Source: Sedimenticola sp. (lineage in GTDB: Bacteria > Pseudomonadota > Gammaproteobacteria > Chromatiales > Chromatiaceae). Taken from it: a DNA stretch of 36,633 bases. The stretch lies in contig DRKS01000095.1 in assembly GCA_011051655.1 (NCBI GenBank), forward strand, positions 1 through 36,633, in the 5' to 3' direction. Below the pieces are notes generated by a model that saw only the letters and a program-made list of their open reading frames with translations, ran no database searches and was not told the origin of the DNA. The first letter of the stretch is position 1. Each line of letters begins with the position of its first letter. Both the position numbers and the translations under genes were made by a program. Positions 6,829-15,250 of the stretch are shown one piece after another.

Positions 6829-8810
6829 TTTGCGATATCTTCGAGCAGGCGCCTGGCCTTCCAGTAATCGGGCCGGGTTCTGAGTATATCGTTGAGCAAG
6901 CCGACAACTTCAGGCCTGCGGCCCAGCGCCATCAGGACCAGGGCGTGGTTGAAGCGGATGTCCGGGTTGTCCGGCGCCGCCCGCACGGCCCTTTCCGAAT
7001 AGGCCAGGGCCTGTTGGTAGTCGCCTTTTTGGTAGTGAATGAAGGACAGATCGGACAGGGCGTCGATCTGCCCGCTGTCGATTTCGAGCAGTTGCCGGTA
7101 GCGCTTCTCGGCTTCGGCGTAGCGGTTCAGCGCCAGGTTGGTTTTGGCCAGTTCCAGCAGGATCTCCCGCCTGTGGTAGCCAAAGGGCAGGGTCCGCTCC
7201 AGGTTGGCCAGCAACTGGGGCCTGAGTCCCAGGTTGCGGTAGAAGACGCTCAGCATGAGCCGGGCGTCCGGGCGGACATCGCCCTCCAGGATGGGGGTGT
7301 CGGCGGAGAAGACGATGGGCCGGGCCGAGCCCCGGGCCTCGTTTTTGACAAAGAAGGCGGCGGCGAAGTCGTAGTAGACCAGGGACCAGTCCGGGTCCCG
7401 GTAGAGGGCCGGGACCAGGGTCTTGGACTCCTCCGAGGTGTGGTGCAGCAGGGCGGTTTTTACACCGAAGCCCGCGCTCCAGCGCTTCCAGAAGCCGTAG
7501 TCCCGCCGCGCCCGGCTTCGATCCCGGAAGAAACGCTCGCCGTAGATCTCCCAGCGGCCGTCCATGAAGGGGATGCGGCCGGGGTAGAAGTGATAGAGGT
7601 AGAAGCCGCCCAGCCGGTTGGTGTTGTAGACCTGGCCTCGGATGCCGTGGCGGCGGATGAACGCGGGCAGGCCGTGGGGGAAGAAATCCGGGGTTACCCC
7701 CAGCCGCGCCCGGGCGGGGATCTCCATGTCAACGTAATAGCGCCCGGAGAGCGGGTAGGCGCTCCACAGCAGCATGCCCGCCACCAGGAGCGACTTCAGC
7801 CCGGCCCGGCCCGCCGCCGGTATCCTGATGCGTCCGGCGTAAAGGGAGAGGTTTTCGGCGATAAAGGGGGCCGCCACCAGCGCGAACAGCACCATGTTGC
7901 GCCGTCCGGTGAAGGCGGCCAGGCAGAGGGCGGCGACGATCAGCAGGCGCTCCATGGGTATGCGCCTGGGGTTGAGCGCAAGGGAGAACGCCGTCAGGCC
8001 GAGCAATGCGGCAAAGAACCAGAAGGCCGGGGCCCCCATGGCGGCCTCGCCAAAGGTGGGGCTGAGTTCGTTCACCGCCTTCATGTAGGCGGGGGCCTCC
8101 CGGCCCACTTCCCGGAACAGCAGGAGGCTGTACTCCAGGGCGCCGGCCCCATAGGGCGAGGCCAGCATGGCGGCGCTGACCAGCGCCAGCAGGAGACTGA
8201 GCCGTTGCAACCGGTTCTCCCGGCCCCTGGCGAAGCGGACGGCGTGGACCAGCCAGTAGCAGCCCACCATGAAGGGGCCGATGACAAAGAGCCCGTGGCT
8301 GTTGACCCAGATGATCTGCAGCGCCACCAGGAGCAGGATCTGGGCGGGGGTTTCATATTTTCCTTGCCTCAGCCGGGAGTAAAACAGCATCATCATGAGG
8401 AAGGTGATGATTTCGGGGCGGGGCAGGAAGCGCTCGGCGGACGCCCCCATGGCGAGGAAGGCGATCAAGGTTGCCCCGGCCACGCCGATAAAAGAGCGGA
8501 GCTCCCGGTAAAGAATGAAAAGGGTGAGCCCCCAGACGACGATCATGAACGGCACCGGGCCGTTCAGCCCCGCGAGGCGGTGGGACAGGGCCAGGGCGGC
8601 CTGAAACAGCCAGTGGGAATCATGGTAGGGCTTGTTAAGGGCACCGGCGGAGTAGAGGTTGGTCTCCGGGACCCGCAGATGCCGCAGAATGTCCTCGCCG
8701 ATGGCCAGGTGCCACCAGACGTCCAGCGAGCAGAGTTCGTGGATCAGAAAAGAAGCAACCACCCATATGAGAGAAGCCGCTAACAGTCTGTTGAGCAGGG
8801 GCGCGGTCAC
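6825..8810 (-). CDS. Polytopic membrane protein with C-terminal TPR repeats (GT-C-like)
   Basis: This 661-residue protein has about ten hydrophobic segments over residues 1-350, a soluble region, and at least two TPR motifs between about 555 and 650 ([20 protein letters not shown] and [20 protein letters not shown]). Loop features such as [13 protein letters not shown] near residue 30, LPRPEIIT, and the middle segment [19 protein letters not shown] with [10 protein letters not shown] resemble bacterial GT-C-like membrane proteins that use polyprenyl-phosphate sugars. This is similarity of layout, not proof. It is translationally coupled to the GT2 gene (ATGA, 6825-6828). A two-step scheme, in which GT2 charges a lipid and this protein transfers the sugar outside the membrane, is inference. 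It shares a 45-bp divergent spacer with the TVP38 gene. Confidence 0.75.
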   Translation of the reverse strand: MTAPLLNRLLAASLIWVVASFLIHELCSLDVWWHLAIGEDILRHLRVPETNLYSAGALNKPYHDSHWLFQAALALSHRLAGLNGPVPFMIVVWGLTLFILYRELRSFIGVAGATLIAFLAMGASAERFLPRPEIITFLMMMLFYSRLRQGKYETPAQILLLVALQIIWVNSHGLFVIGPFMVGCYWLVHAVRFARGRENRLQRLSLLLALVSAAMLASPYGAGALEYSLLLFREVGREAPAYMKAVNELSPTFGEAAMGAPAFWFFAALLGLTAFSLALNPRRIPMERLLIVAALCLAAFTGRRNMVLFALVAAPFIAENLSLYAGRIRIPAAGRAGLKSLLVAGMLLWSAYPLSGRYYVDMEIPARARLGVTPDFFPHGLPAFIRRHGIRGQVYNTNRLGGFYLYHFYPGRIPFMDGRWEIYGERFFRDRSRARRDYGFWKRWSAGFGVKTALLHHTSEESKTLVPALYRDPDWSLVYYDFAAAFFVKNEARGSARPIVFSADTPILEGDVRPDARLMLSVFYRNLGLRPQLLANLERTLPFGYHRREILLELAKTNLALNRYAEAEKRYRQLLEIDSGQIDALSDLSFIHYQKGDYQQALAYSERAVRAAPDNPDIRFNHALVLMALGRRPEVVGLLNDILRTRPDYWKARRLLEDIAK

Positions 8811-8855
8811 CGGCCAACTGTAGCATGTTGATCTTGCAATGCAATTTGGAGCGGC

Positions 8856-9524
8856 ATGAGGGGAGATAGGATCAGGCGCATGGCGCTGTTGGCGCTGTTG
8901 CTCGGGTCAGCGGCCTGGGTGGCGGCCCACCGCGGCCAGTTCGATATGGAACTGCTGGAATCCTGGGTAAGGGGCACCGGCCCCCTGGGGCCCCTGGTGT
9001 TCATGCTGGTTGCGGCCGCCGCCACCGTCCTGCTGGTGCCGGCCTCCCTGTTCACCCTGGCCGGCGGGGTGTTGTTCGGCCCGGTGCTGGGGACCCTGTA
9101 TACCCTGTTCGGGGCCTGCGCCGGCGCGGCCCTGGCCTTTCTGATCGCCCGTTATATCGCCTCCGACTGGATTGTGCGCAAGAGCCATGGCCGGTTCGGG
9201 CGGCTCATCGAGGGGGTGGAGGAGGAGGGATGGCGTTTCGTCGCCTTTGTCCGGCTGGTGCCAATTTTCCCGTTCTTCCTGCTCAATTACGCCCTGGGGC
9301 TGACCCGGATCGGGTTTTCCCCCTATATCATCGCAACCTTCGTTTGCACGGTTCCGGGGGTGGTGGCCCTGACCTATCTTGGCTATGTGGGGCGCGAGGC
9401 CCTGGGGGGCGGGGAGGCGCTGATCCAGAAATCACTGATCGCCCTCGGCCTGCTGGCGCTGACGGCCTTTTTGCCCCGCTTCGCCAAGCGGCTGCATGAT
9501 AAAGGACTGAGGACTGAGGACTGA
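8856..9524 (+). CDS. TVP38/TMEM64 (DedA-like, VTT domain) membrane protein
   Basis: This 222-residue inner-membrane protein has the VTT-domain core. GGVLFGPVLGTLYTLFGACA is followed by a helix into LAFLIARYIA, and the second half-site is FVRLVPIFPFFLLNYALGLT. A hydrophobic first helix and a last helix (about 195-210) frame this core. Related proteins act in lipid flipping or envelope homeostasis; the specific role here is unknown. The start at ATG 8856 has GGAG at 8848-8851; ATG 8880 is a weaker alternative. The last codons (KGLRTED) and the TGA stop are made by the heptamer repeat at 9504-9549, so the C-terminal tail is repeat-derived. Confidence 0.88.
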   Translation: MRGDRIRRMALLALLLGSAAWVAAHRGQFDMELLESWVRGTGPLGPLVFMLVAAAATVLLVPASLFTLAGGVLFGPVLGTLYTLFGACAGAALAFLIARYIASDWIVRKSHGRFGRLIEGVEEEGWRFVAFVRLVPIFPFFLLNYALGLTRIGFSPYIIATFVCTVPGVVALTYLGYVGREALGGGEALIQKSLIALGLLALTAFLPRFAKRLHDKGLRTED

Positions 9525-9549
9525 AAACTGAAAACTGAAAACTGAAAAC
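9504..9549 (+). repeat. Heptamer tandem repeat forming the end of the TVP38 gene
   Basis: Three copies of GGACTGA (9504-9524) run straight into three copies of AAACTGA (9525-9545) plus AAAC. The 7-bp phase is unbroken. Codons for the last residues and the TGA stop at 9522-9524 lie inside the array. Gain or loss of a unit would change the C-terminal reading frame. Confidence 0.95.
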
Positions 9550-9566
9550 GCAAAGTCCGGCCCGGA

Positions 9567-9600
9567 AATAAAAAAGGCCGGAGGTCTGTGACCTCCGGCC
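9567..9600 (-). terminator. Rho-independent terminator of the cytochrome c5 gene
   Basis: GGCCGGAGGTC-TGT-GACCTCCGGCC (9576-9600) forms an 11-bp perfect stem with a 3-nt loop. On the minus strand it is followed by TTTTTTATTT, so it terminates leftward transcription from the cytochrome gene. The plus-strand side lacks a U-run but the hairpin may also slow readthrough from the TVP38 gene. Confidence 0.92.
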
Positions 9601-9643
9601 TGCCGTTGCGGGATTGTCTGAATGTATTCCCGGTGTTCGGCGC

Positions 9644-9967
9644 TTACTTGCTTTTGTCGATCATGTAGTCGACAGCGGCCTTCAGCTCGTCGTCGGAGCA
9701 GTCGGCGCAGGTGCCGCGGGCGACCATGGCGGGGTTGACCTTGGAGCCGTGGAGGGCGACGTCATACAGGGCGTCTTTACCCTTGGCGATGCGGGGAGCC
9801 CACTGCTCCTTGTTGCCGATTTCCGGAGCCATGACGCCGGCCGCCATCGGGGCGTCGTGGCAGTTCTTGCAAACGGTCTTGTAGATGTCTTCACCGGACC
9901 TGGCCTGGGCATTCATGCCAAATACCACCATGCCAGCGGCAGCCAACGCGATAATAGTTTTCTTCAT
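9644..9967 (-). CDS. Cytochrome c5-type monohaem cytochrome c
   Basis: The start at ATG 9967 has GGAGAAAG upstream and gives 107 residues. A signal peptide (MKKTIIALAAAGMVVFGMNAQA) sends it to the periplasm. Haem is attached at CKNCH (Cys33, Cys36, His37). NKEQWAPRIAKGKDALYDVA and the Met in NPAMVARG, the likely sixth ligand, are followed by the diagnostic c5 end CADCSDDELKAAVDYM, whose two Cys form a disulfide in the family. It would carry electrons between the bc1 complex or dehydrogenases and terminal oxidases. It is monocistronic, with its own promoter at 10097-10125 and its own terminator. A more upstream Met at 9985 is less likely because the signal peptide begins at 9967. Confidence 0.93.
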   Translation of the reverse strand: MKKTIIALAAAGMVVFGMNAQARSGEDIYKTVCKNCHDAPMAAGVMAPEIGNKEQWAPRIAKGKDALYDVALHGSKVNPAMVARGTCADCSDDELKAAVDYMIDKSK

Positions 9968-10096
9968 TGCTATCTTTCTCCGCAAAGGCCCCTTGTTATT
10001 GCCGGCTAAAGCTCTGTTTGTTCGGCTGCAGGGGCAGGGTTTACAAAATACTTGACCGGAACGTTAAGTCATCCGGGTCGAGCAAAAAGAACTGCA

Positions 10097-10125
10097 CTTA
10101 TACCAGCGTAAAATGGGCGGGTCAA
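10097..10125 (-). promoter_or_regulatory. Sigma-70 promoter of the cytochrome c5 gene
   Basis: Read on the minus strand, TTGACC (10125-10120) and TATAAG (10102-10097) are separated by exactly 17 bp, and TGG directly before the -10 gives an extended -10. This implies a leader of roughly 120 nt before ATG 9967. The rest of the gene-free stretch 9968-10374 shows no recognisable gene or riboswitch. Confidence 0.7.
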
Positions 10126-10374
10126 ATCCAATGCCCACTTGATTTGTGCGGGTTTTCTCCCGAAAAACAATGACTCGGATCAACCTGATCCCTTGCGGGT
10201 CCATCCCGCCACCATAATCGAAACGCCTGGAATATCGGGCCGTACTGGTCCGGCTTCCACGGAAATAGACCCCCTTTTCGTCCGTTTGTTTCACCGGCCG
10301 GCCGATAATTGTCAGCCAAAGACGGGAAGGGTGGTGTAGTGTATAGGCGCTGTGATGACCAATAAGGAGGACCC

Positions 10375-11733
10375 GTGGAAACCTTGACCGCCCTGATAAA
10401 AGAACTCAACGGCATCGTTTGGGGTGAGTTCATGCTGGTGCTGATTCTGGGCACCGGCCTTTTCCTCATGGCCGGCCTGCGGATGATGCCCCTGTATCGG
10501 CTGGGTTATGGTTTCCGCATGCTCTGGCGGGGGCGCAGGGGGCGGGGGGAGGGTGATGTCAGCCCCTTCAATGCCCTGATGACCTCGCTTTCGGCCACCA
10601 TAGGGACCGGCAATATCGCCGGTGTCGCCACGGCGGTCTTCTGGGGCGGCCCCGGCGCCCTGTTCTGGATGTGGTGCACCGCCCTGGTGGGGATGGCCAC
10701 CAAGTATGCGGAAGCGGTCTGCGCGGTGCATTTCCGGGAGGTGGATGAGCAGGGCAATCATGTCGGCGGCCCCATGTTCTATATAAGGAACGGGCTGGGA
10801 GGGAGATGGGGCTGGCTGGGGACCTCGTTCGCCGTTTTCGGCGCCCTGGCGGGTTTCGGCATAGGCAATACGGTGCAGGCCAATTCGGTGGCGAGCGCCT
10901 TGAATTCCGGCTTTGCGGGGTTTTCCCTGCCCCATGCGCTGACCGGTGTGGTCATGGCGGTGCTGGCGGCCCTGGTGCTCGTCGGCGGGATCCGGCGTAT
11001 CGCCGAGGTGGCCGGAAAACTGGTGCCCTTCATGGCGATCACCTACCTTCTCTCCGGCCTGGCGATACTGATCATCCATGTCGCGGAAGTCCCGGCGGCC
11101 CTGGGTCTGATCGTCAAAGACGCCTTTACCCCGGCGGCGGCCACGGGCGGTTTCGCCGGCGCCACGGTGATGCTGGCGATTCAGTGGGGCGTGGCGCGGG
11201 GGATATTCTCCAACGAGGCCGGCCTGGGCAGCGCGCCCATCGCCCATGCGGCGGCGGAGACGGACAGCCCGGTGCGCCAGGGCACGGTGGCCATGCTGGG
11301 CACCTTCATCGACACCATTGTCCTGTGCACCATTACCGGGCTGGTGATCATTGTCTCCGGCGCCTGGACCAGTGGCGAGACGGGGGCGGCGCTTTCCTCC
11401 GCGGCCTTCGAGCGGGCCCTGCCCGGCTTCGGCGGCTATGTGGTGACCTTCGGCCTGAGTCTTTTTGCCTTCACCACCCTGCTGGGCTGGAGCTTCTATG
11501 GCGAGAAGTGCGTGGAATATCTGTTCGGGGTCAGATCCATCATCCCCTTCCGGGTGCTCTGGATACTTGCCATTCCCATAGGCGCAACCGCCGAGCTGAA
11601 ATTCACCTGGCTGGTGGCGGATACCCTGAACGGCCTCATGGCGCTGCCCAACCTGGTGGCCCTGCTGCTGCTCAGTCCGGTAGTGTTTCGCCTGACCCGG
11701 GAGTTCTTCGGTAAAAACGGGGGGGCGGGATAA
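10375..11733 (+). CDS. AGCS-family sodium:alanine/glycine symporter
   Basis: This 452-residue polytopic protein belongs to the alanine/glycine:cation symporter family, which imports small amino acids with sodium. The diagnostic stretches are present: FNALMTSLSATIGTGNIAGV, GGPGALFWMWCTALVGMATK, and WGVARGIFSNEAGLGSAPIA followed by HAAAETD. About 11 membrane segments are visible. The start is GTG 10375, with a strong AAGGAGG at 10363-10369. The gene stands alone, convergent with the TraR-like gene 23 bp downstream. I looked for a glycine riboswitch in the 5' region because such genes often carry one, and saw none. Substrate choice between alanine and glycine cannot be read from sequence. Confidence 0.92.
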   Translation: METLTALIKELNGIVWGEFMLVLILGTGLFLMAGLRMMPLYRLGYGFRMLWRGRRGRGEGDVSPFNALMTSLSATIGTGNIAGVATAVFWGGPGALFWMWCTALVGMATKYAEAVCAVHFREVDEQGNHVGGPMFYIRNGLGGRWGWLGTSFAVFGALAGFGIGNTVQANSVASALNSGFAGFSLPHALTGVVMAVLAALVLVGGIRRIAEVAGKLVPFMAITYLLSGLAILIIHVAEVPAALGLIVKDAFTPAAATGGFAGATVMLAIQWGVARGIFSNEAGLGSAPIAHAAAETDSPVRQGTVAMLGTFIDTIVLCTITGLVIIVSGAWTSGETGAALSSAAFERALPGFGGYVVTFGLSLFAFTTLLGWSFYGEKCVEYLFGVRSIIPFRVLWILAIPIGATAELKFTWLVADTLNGLMALPNLVALLLLSPVVFRLTREFFGKNGGAG

Positions 11734-11756
11734 TCCGTGGGAAAGGGGCTTTTCCT

Positions 11757-12098
11757 CTACCGGGCGTCCTGCTTCTCCGCGCAGGCCACGCAGAGATCCG
11801 AATAGGGCAGGATTTCGAGCCGCTGCTCCGGGATGGCCCTGCCGCAGTTGGCGCAGGCGCCGTACTCACCGCTGTCGATGCGGGCCAGGGCGCGGTTGAT
11901 CTGGGCCAGTTCGCGGCGTCCCGCGTCGCCGAGGGCGTCCAGCACCTCGTCGTTCTGGCGCTCCACCGCCTGTTCGGAGAAATCCGGGGTCAGGGGCTCG
12001 TCGATGTGGCGGGCCTTGTCCGCCATCTTGTGGATGCGCCGGTTCAGCTCTTCGCGGCGCGCCAGCAGCTGCTGGCGGATGGCCTCGTACTTTTTCAC
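11757..12098 (-). CDS. TraR/DksA-type C4 zinc-finger protein
   Basis: This 113-residue protein has an N-terminal coiled coil (RQQLLARREELNRRIHKM and a second helix, DEVLDALGDAGRRELAQINR) and a C-terminal C4 zinc finger: CANCGR, 17 residues, then CVAC. This is the DksA/TraR layout, but the coiled coil is shorter than in DksA itself (about 150 residues). It may bind the RNA polymerase secondary channel or be a small relative of unknown role. It lies directly downstream of fur on the same strand with a 31-bp gap, so co-transcription with fur is likely. Confidence 0.85.
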   Translation of the reverse strand: MKKYEAIRQQLLARREELNRRIHKMADKARHIDEPLTPDFSEQAVERQNDEVLDALGDAGRRELAQINRALARIDSGEYGACANCGRAIPEQRLEILPYSDLCVACAEKQDAR

Positions 12099-12129
12099 TG
12101 GTGTCTCCAGGTTCGGGTTGGGGGCCTGC

Positions 12130-12552
12130 TTATTTCAGTTGCCGCCGGCAGTCTGCGCAGATGCCGTAGAGGACCATGCTGTGGTCCACGATCTCGTAAC
12201 CGGCCCGGGCGGCGATTTTGCGTTGGCGCTCTTCGATGATGCCGTCATGAAACTCCTCCACCAGGCCGCAGCGGGTGCATACGAAGTGGTCGTGATGGTT
12301 TTCCCGGTTCAGCTCGAACATGGCCGGGCCTTCGGTCTGAAGGCGCGCCACCAGGCCGGCCTGTTCGCACTGGGTCAGCACCCGGTAGATGGTGGCCACG
12401 CCGATATCCTCCCCGTTTTGCAGCAGGAGCCTGTAGATATCTTCGGCGGTATGATGCCGGTTGGGGTGCCTGCCGAGTATCTCCAGGATCCTGAGCCGCG
12501 GCAGGGTGACCTTCAGCCCGGCGCTCTTCAGCTTGTCAGAATAATCGGTCAT
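12130..12552 (-). CDS. fur: Ferric uptake regulator Fur
   Basis: This 140-residue protein matches Fur closely. The DNA-binding winged helix contains LKSAGLKVTLPRLRILEIL, HHTAEDIYRLLL and GVATIYRVLTQCEQAGLV. The dimerisation/metal domain has NRENHHDHFVCTRCGLVEEF and a C-terminal CADC, so both Cys pairs and the His-rich regulatory site are present. It represses iron-uptake genes when charged with Fe(II). It is divergent from hisI, and an extended -10 promoter lies upstream. The TraR-like gene follows on the same strand. Confidence 0.95.
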   Translation of the reverse strand: MTDYSDKLKSAGLKVTLPRLRILEILGRHPNRHHTAEDIYRLLLQNGEDIGVATIYRVLTQCEQAGLVARLQTEGPAMFELNRENHHDHFVCTRCGLVEEFHDGIIEERQRKIAARAGYEIVDHSMVLYGICADCRRQLK

Positions 12553-12585
12553 GGCCTCATTTTCACAAAACAGAGGACGGCCTTC

Positions 12586-12594
12586 AGTATACCA
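12586..12594 (-). promoter_or_regulatory. Extended -10 element of the fur promoter
   Basis: On the minus strand TGGTATACT (TG-N-TATACT) lies 34 bp before the fur ATG. No convincing -35 sits at 17 bp (TTGCCC is at 20 bp), as is common with extended -10 promoters. Confidence 0.5.
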
Positions 12595-12686
12595 GCACCG
12601 CCTCGTATGACGGGCAACCGGTCCATTATGGGGGTAGAATGCAGGTTCTGGTTTTTCCGGTGAATTCTATCATTGAGAGATATGCA

Positions 12687-13112
12687 ATGCTGAAACAGAC
12701 TGAATCCTTCCAAAAGGGAGAGGGCCTTCCCTGGGCCGATGTGGTGGATACCCTGCCTTTCAACCAGGATGGCCTGCTGCCCGCCATCGCCCAGCAGCAT
12801 GACAGCGGCGAGGTGCTGATGATGGCCTGGATGAACCGGGAATCCCTGGCCGAGACCCTGGAGACAGGCCGGGTCTGCTATTGGTCCCGCTCACGGCAAA
12901 AGCTGTGGCGCAAGGGGGAGTCATCGGGGCAGGTGCAGCGGTTGAAGGACCTGCGCCTGGATTGCGATGGGGACACCATCCTGCTGCTGGTGGACCAGAC
13001 CGGCCCCGCCTGTCACACCGGCCGCCGCAGCTGCTTCTTCAATGCAGTGCGGGGCGAGCGGGTGGAGGTGATCAGCGATCCCCTGATCGATCCGAAGGAT
13101 CTTTATAAATAG
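12687..13112 (+). CDS. hisI: Phosphoribosyl-AMP cyclohydrolase (histidine biosynthesis)
   Basis: The start at ATG 12687, with GAGAGA upstream, gives 141 residues, the usual size of single-domain HisI. The frame is open 16 codons further upstream, but that part does not resemble the family. It hydrolyses phosphoribosyl-AMP in step 3 of histidine synthesis. The motifs are present: EVLMMAWMNRESL, CYWSRSRQKLWRKGESSGQ, LRLDCDGDTILL and the metal ligands in GPACHTGRRSCFF. The HisE pyrophosphohydrolase is not fused, so it must be encoded elsewhere. hisI stands apart from other his genes here and lies 5 bp before gloB. Confidence 0.95.
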   Translation: MLKQTESFQKGEGLPWADVVDTLPFNQDGLLPAIAQQHDSGEVLMMAWMNRESLAETLETGRVCYWSRSRQKLWRKGESSGQVQRLKDLRLDCDGDTILLLVDQTGPACHTGRRSCFFNAVRGERVEVISDPLIDPKDLYK

Positions 13113-13117
13113 ATACC

Positions 13118-13897
13118 ATGCTTGAAATCACGCCTATCCCGGCCTTTTGCGACAATTACATCTGGCTGCTGAAAAATACCGGCGGCCGCGCGGCCGCGGT
13201 GGTCGATCCGGGTGATGCCGGCCCGGTGCTGGAGGCACTGGGACGGGAGCGGCTCCATCTGGGCGCCATTCTGATAACCCATCACCATCCTGACCATACG
13301 GGAGGCATCGGGGGGCTGAAGGCGGCGTTTCCGGACGTCCGGGTCTATGGCCCGGCGGGGGAGCCTGTTGCTGGCGTCGGCTCTGCGGTGGAGGAGGGTG
13401 GCGAGGTCCGGCCACCGGGTATCGAGGCCTGCTTCGAGGTCCTCGGGATGCCGGGCCACACCGCCGGGCATGTGGCCTATTACGGCGGGGGCGCACTGTT
13501 TTGCGGCGATGTCCTGTTCGCCGGCGGCTGCGGCCGGGTGTTCGAGGGGACCATGGAACAGATGGCGGCCTCGTTGGCCCGGATCGGCCGGTTGCCGCCG
13601 GATACGCTGATCTACTGTGCCCACGAGTACACCCTGGCCAATCTGGGCTTCGCCCGCTGGGTGGAGCCGGAAAACCGGGCCGTCCGGCAGCGCTGGGAAC
13701 AGGCCCGGGCCCTGCGGAATGCCCGCAGGCCCACCGTGCCCTCGCGGCTGGAACTCGAACTGGAGACCAATCCCTTTCTGCGCACCCGGGTCCCCGCCGT
13801 CATTGCCGCGGCGGAGCAGTGGGCCGGCCGCCCCCTGGAGGATCAGGTGGCGGTGTTCACCGCATTGAGGAACTGGAAGGACCGTGACTATGACTGA
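13118..13897 (+). CDS. gloB: Hydroxyacylglutathione hydrolase (glyoxalase II)
   Basis: This 259-residue metallo-beta-lactamase-fold enzyme hydrolyses S-lactoylglutathione to lactate and glutathione, the second step of methylglyoxal detoxification. The metal motif THHHPDHTGG is at residues 54-63, followed by the ligands in MPGHTAGHVAYY, FCGDVLFAGGCGRVFEG and the YCAHEYTLANLGFA motif that separates GloB from other family members. The C-terminal HAGH domain (ELETNPFLR...VFTALRNWKD) is complete. The gene overlaps the dihydroorotase start by 8 bp and follows hisI closely, so the three probably share transcripts. Confidence 0.95.
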   Translation: MLEITPIPAFCDNYIWLLKNTGGRAAAVVDPGDAGPVLEALGRERLHLGAILITHHHPDHTGGIGGLKAAFPDVRVYGPAGEPVAGVGSAVEEGGEVRPPGIEACFEVLGMPGHTAGHVAYYGGGALFCGDVLFAGGCGRVFEGTMEQMAASLARIGRLPPDTLIYCAHEYTLANLGFARWVEPENRAVRQRWEQARALRNARRPTVPSRLELELETNPFLRTRVPAVIAAAEQWAGRPLEDQVAVFTALRNWKDRDYD

Positions 13898-15248
13898 CAC
13901 CACCCTGATACTCAATGCCCGCATGGTCAGCGACGGGCTTGTCACCGAAGGGGACCTGCTGATCCGCAACGGCCGGATCGAACGGATAGGCGGCGATCTC
14001 AGCGCCATTCCCGCCGGCTCGATCATGGATGCCGGGGCCAAGGTCCTGCTGCCCGGCATGATCGACGACCAGGTTCACTTCCGCGAACCGGGCATCACCC
14101 ATAAGGGGGATATCCATTCCGAGTCCAGGGCGGCGGTGGCCGGCGGCATCACCAGCTTCATGGATATGCCCAACACCAGGCCGCAGGCGGTGACCCTGGA
14201 GGTGCTGGAGCAGAAGTACCGGCTGGCGGCGCAGAAATCCCTGGCCAACTACGCCTTCTACCTGGGGGCCACCAATGACAACATCGACGTCATCCGCGCC
14301 CTGGACCCGGGGCAGGCCTGCGGCATCAAGGTCTTCATGGGGGCCTCCACCGGCAATATGCTGGTGGACCGGGAGGAGACCCTGGAGGCCATCTTCCGCG
14401 ACGCCCCGGTGCTGGTGGCCACCCACTGCGAGGACACCCCGCTGATCCGGGCCAACGAGCAGGCCTTCCGGGAGCAGTTCGGCGCCGACGTGCCCATGGA
14501 GTGCCACCCGGAGATCCGCAGCGAAGAGGCCTGCTACCGCTCCTCCAGCCTGGCCGTCGAGCTGGCCCGCCGGCTGGGGACCCGCCTGCATGTGCTGCAT
14601 CTCTCCACCGCCCGGGAGCTGAAGCTGTTCCAGCCCGGCGCCCTGGACAACAAGCGCATCACCGCCGAGGCCTGTGTGCATCACCTCTACTTCCATGCCT
14701 CGGACTACGAACAGAAGGGCACCTTCATAAAATGCAATCCCGCCATCAAGACCAGGATGGACCGGGACGGCCTGCGCCAGGCCCTGGTGGACGGCCGTAT
14801 CGACGTCATCGGCACCGACCACGCCCCCCACACCCTGGACGAGAAGTGCAACCGCTATTTCGAGGCCCCGGCGGGCCTGCCGCTGGTGCAGCACGCCCTG
14901 CCCATGGTGCTGGAGCTCTACCACGAGGGGCTGCTCTCCCTGGAACTGGTGGCGGAAAAGACCAGCCACGGCCCCGCCCGGCTGTTCGACATCCCGGAGC
15001 GGGGCTACATCCGGGAGGGCTACTGGGCCGATCTGGTGCTGGTGGATCTGGATCGCCGCCACCGTGTCGAGCGGGAGGACGTGCTGTATAAATGCGGCTG
15101 GTCGCCGGTGGAGGGCCGGGTTTTCAACTCTGCCATCGACACCACCTTCGTCAACGGCCACCGGGTCTATCACCGGGGGGGATTCGACGAGAGCGTCAAG
15201 GGGCGCCGCCTGGAATTCGACCGCCCAAAATCAAACCGAAGACTGTGA
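13890..15248 (+). CDS. Dihydroorotase (DHOase subfamily with QxH metal motif)
   Basis: I prefer ATG 13890 over GTG 13884 because GGAAGG at 13875-13880 is then 9 bp away; the product has 452 residues. It cyclises carbamoyl-aspartate to dihydroorotate in pyrimidine synthesis. Amidohydrolase motifs are present: LPGMIDDQVHFREPGITHKG, GIKVFMGASTGNMLVD with the probable carboxylated Lys, ATHCEDTPLI, LHVLHLSTARELK, and IGTDHAPHTLDEK with the catalytic Asp. The first metal motif reads DQVH instead of the usual HxH. As I recall this is shared by a whole dihydroorotase subgroup, so the enzyme is probably active. The naming pyrC is plausible but allantoinase/hydantoinase relatives exist. Confidence 0.88.
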   Translation: MTDTTLILNARMVSDGLVTEGDLLIRNGRIERIGGDLSAIPAGSIMDAGAKVLLPGMIDDQVHFREPGITHKGDIHSESRAAVAGGITSFMDMPNTRPQAVTLEVLEQKYRLAAQKSLANYAFYLGATNDNIDVIRALDPGQACGIKVFMGASTGNMLVDREETLEAIFRDAPVLVATHCEDTPLIRANEQAFREQFGADVPMECHPEIRSEEACYRSSSLAVELARRLGTRLHVLHLSTARELKLFQPGALDNKRITAEACVHHLYFHASDYEQKGTFIKCNPAIKTRMDRDGLRQALVDGRIDVIGTDHAPHTLDEKCNRYFEAPAGLPLVQHALPMVLELYHEGLLSLELVAEKTSHGPARLFDIPERGYIREGYWADLVLVDLDRRHRVEREDVLYKCGWSPVEGRVFNSAIDTTFVNGHRVYHRGGFDESVKGRRLEFDRPKSNRRL

Positions 15249-15250
15249 TC

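Noticed and set aside
10187-10213. tRNA 3' end or phage attachment site (CCCTTGCGGG...CCCGCCACCA)
   Set aside because: It ends like a tRNA, but the T-loop sequence TTCRANY and the rest of a cloverleaf are missing.
10126-10374. Glycine riboswitch or other leader element before the AGCS symporter
   Set aside because: No conserved riboswitch core was found and no convincing aptamer stems are visible; only the ribosome binding site is clear.
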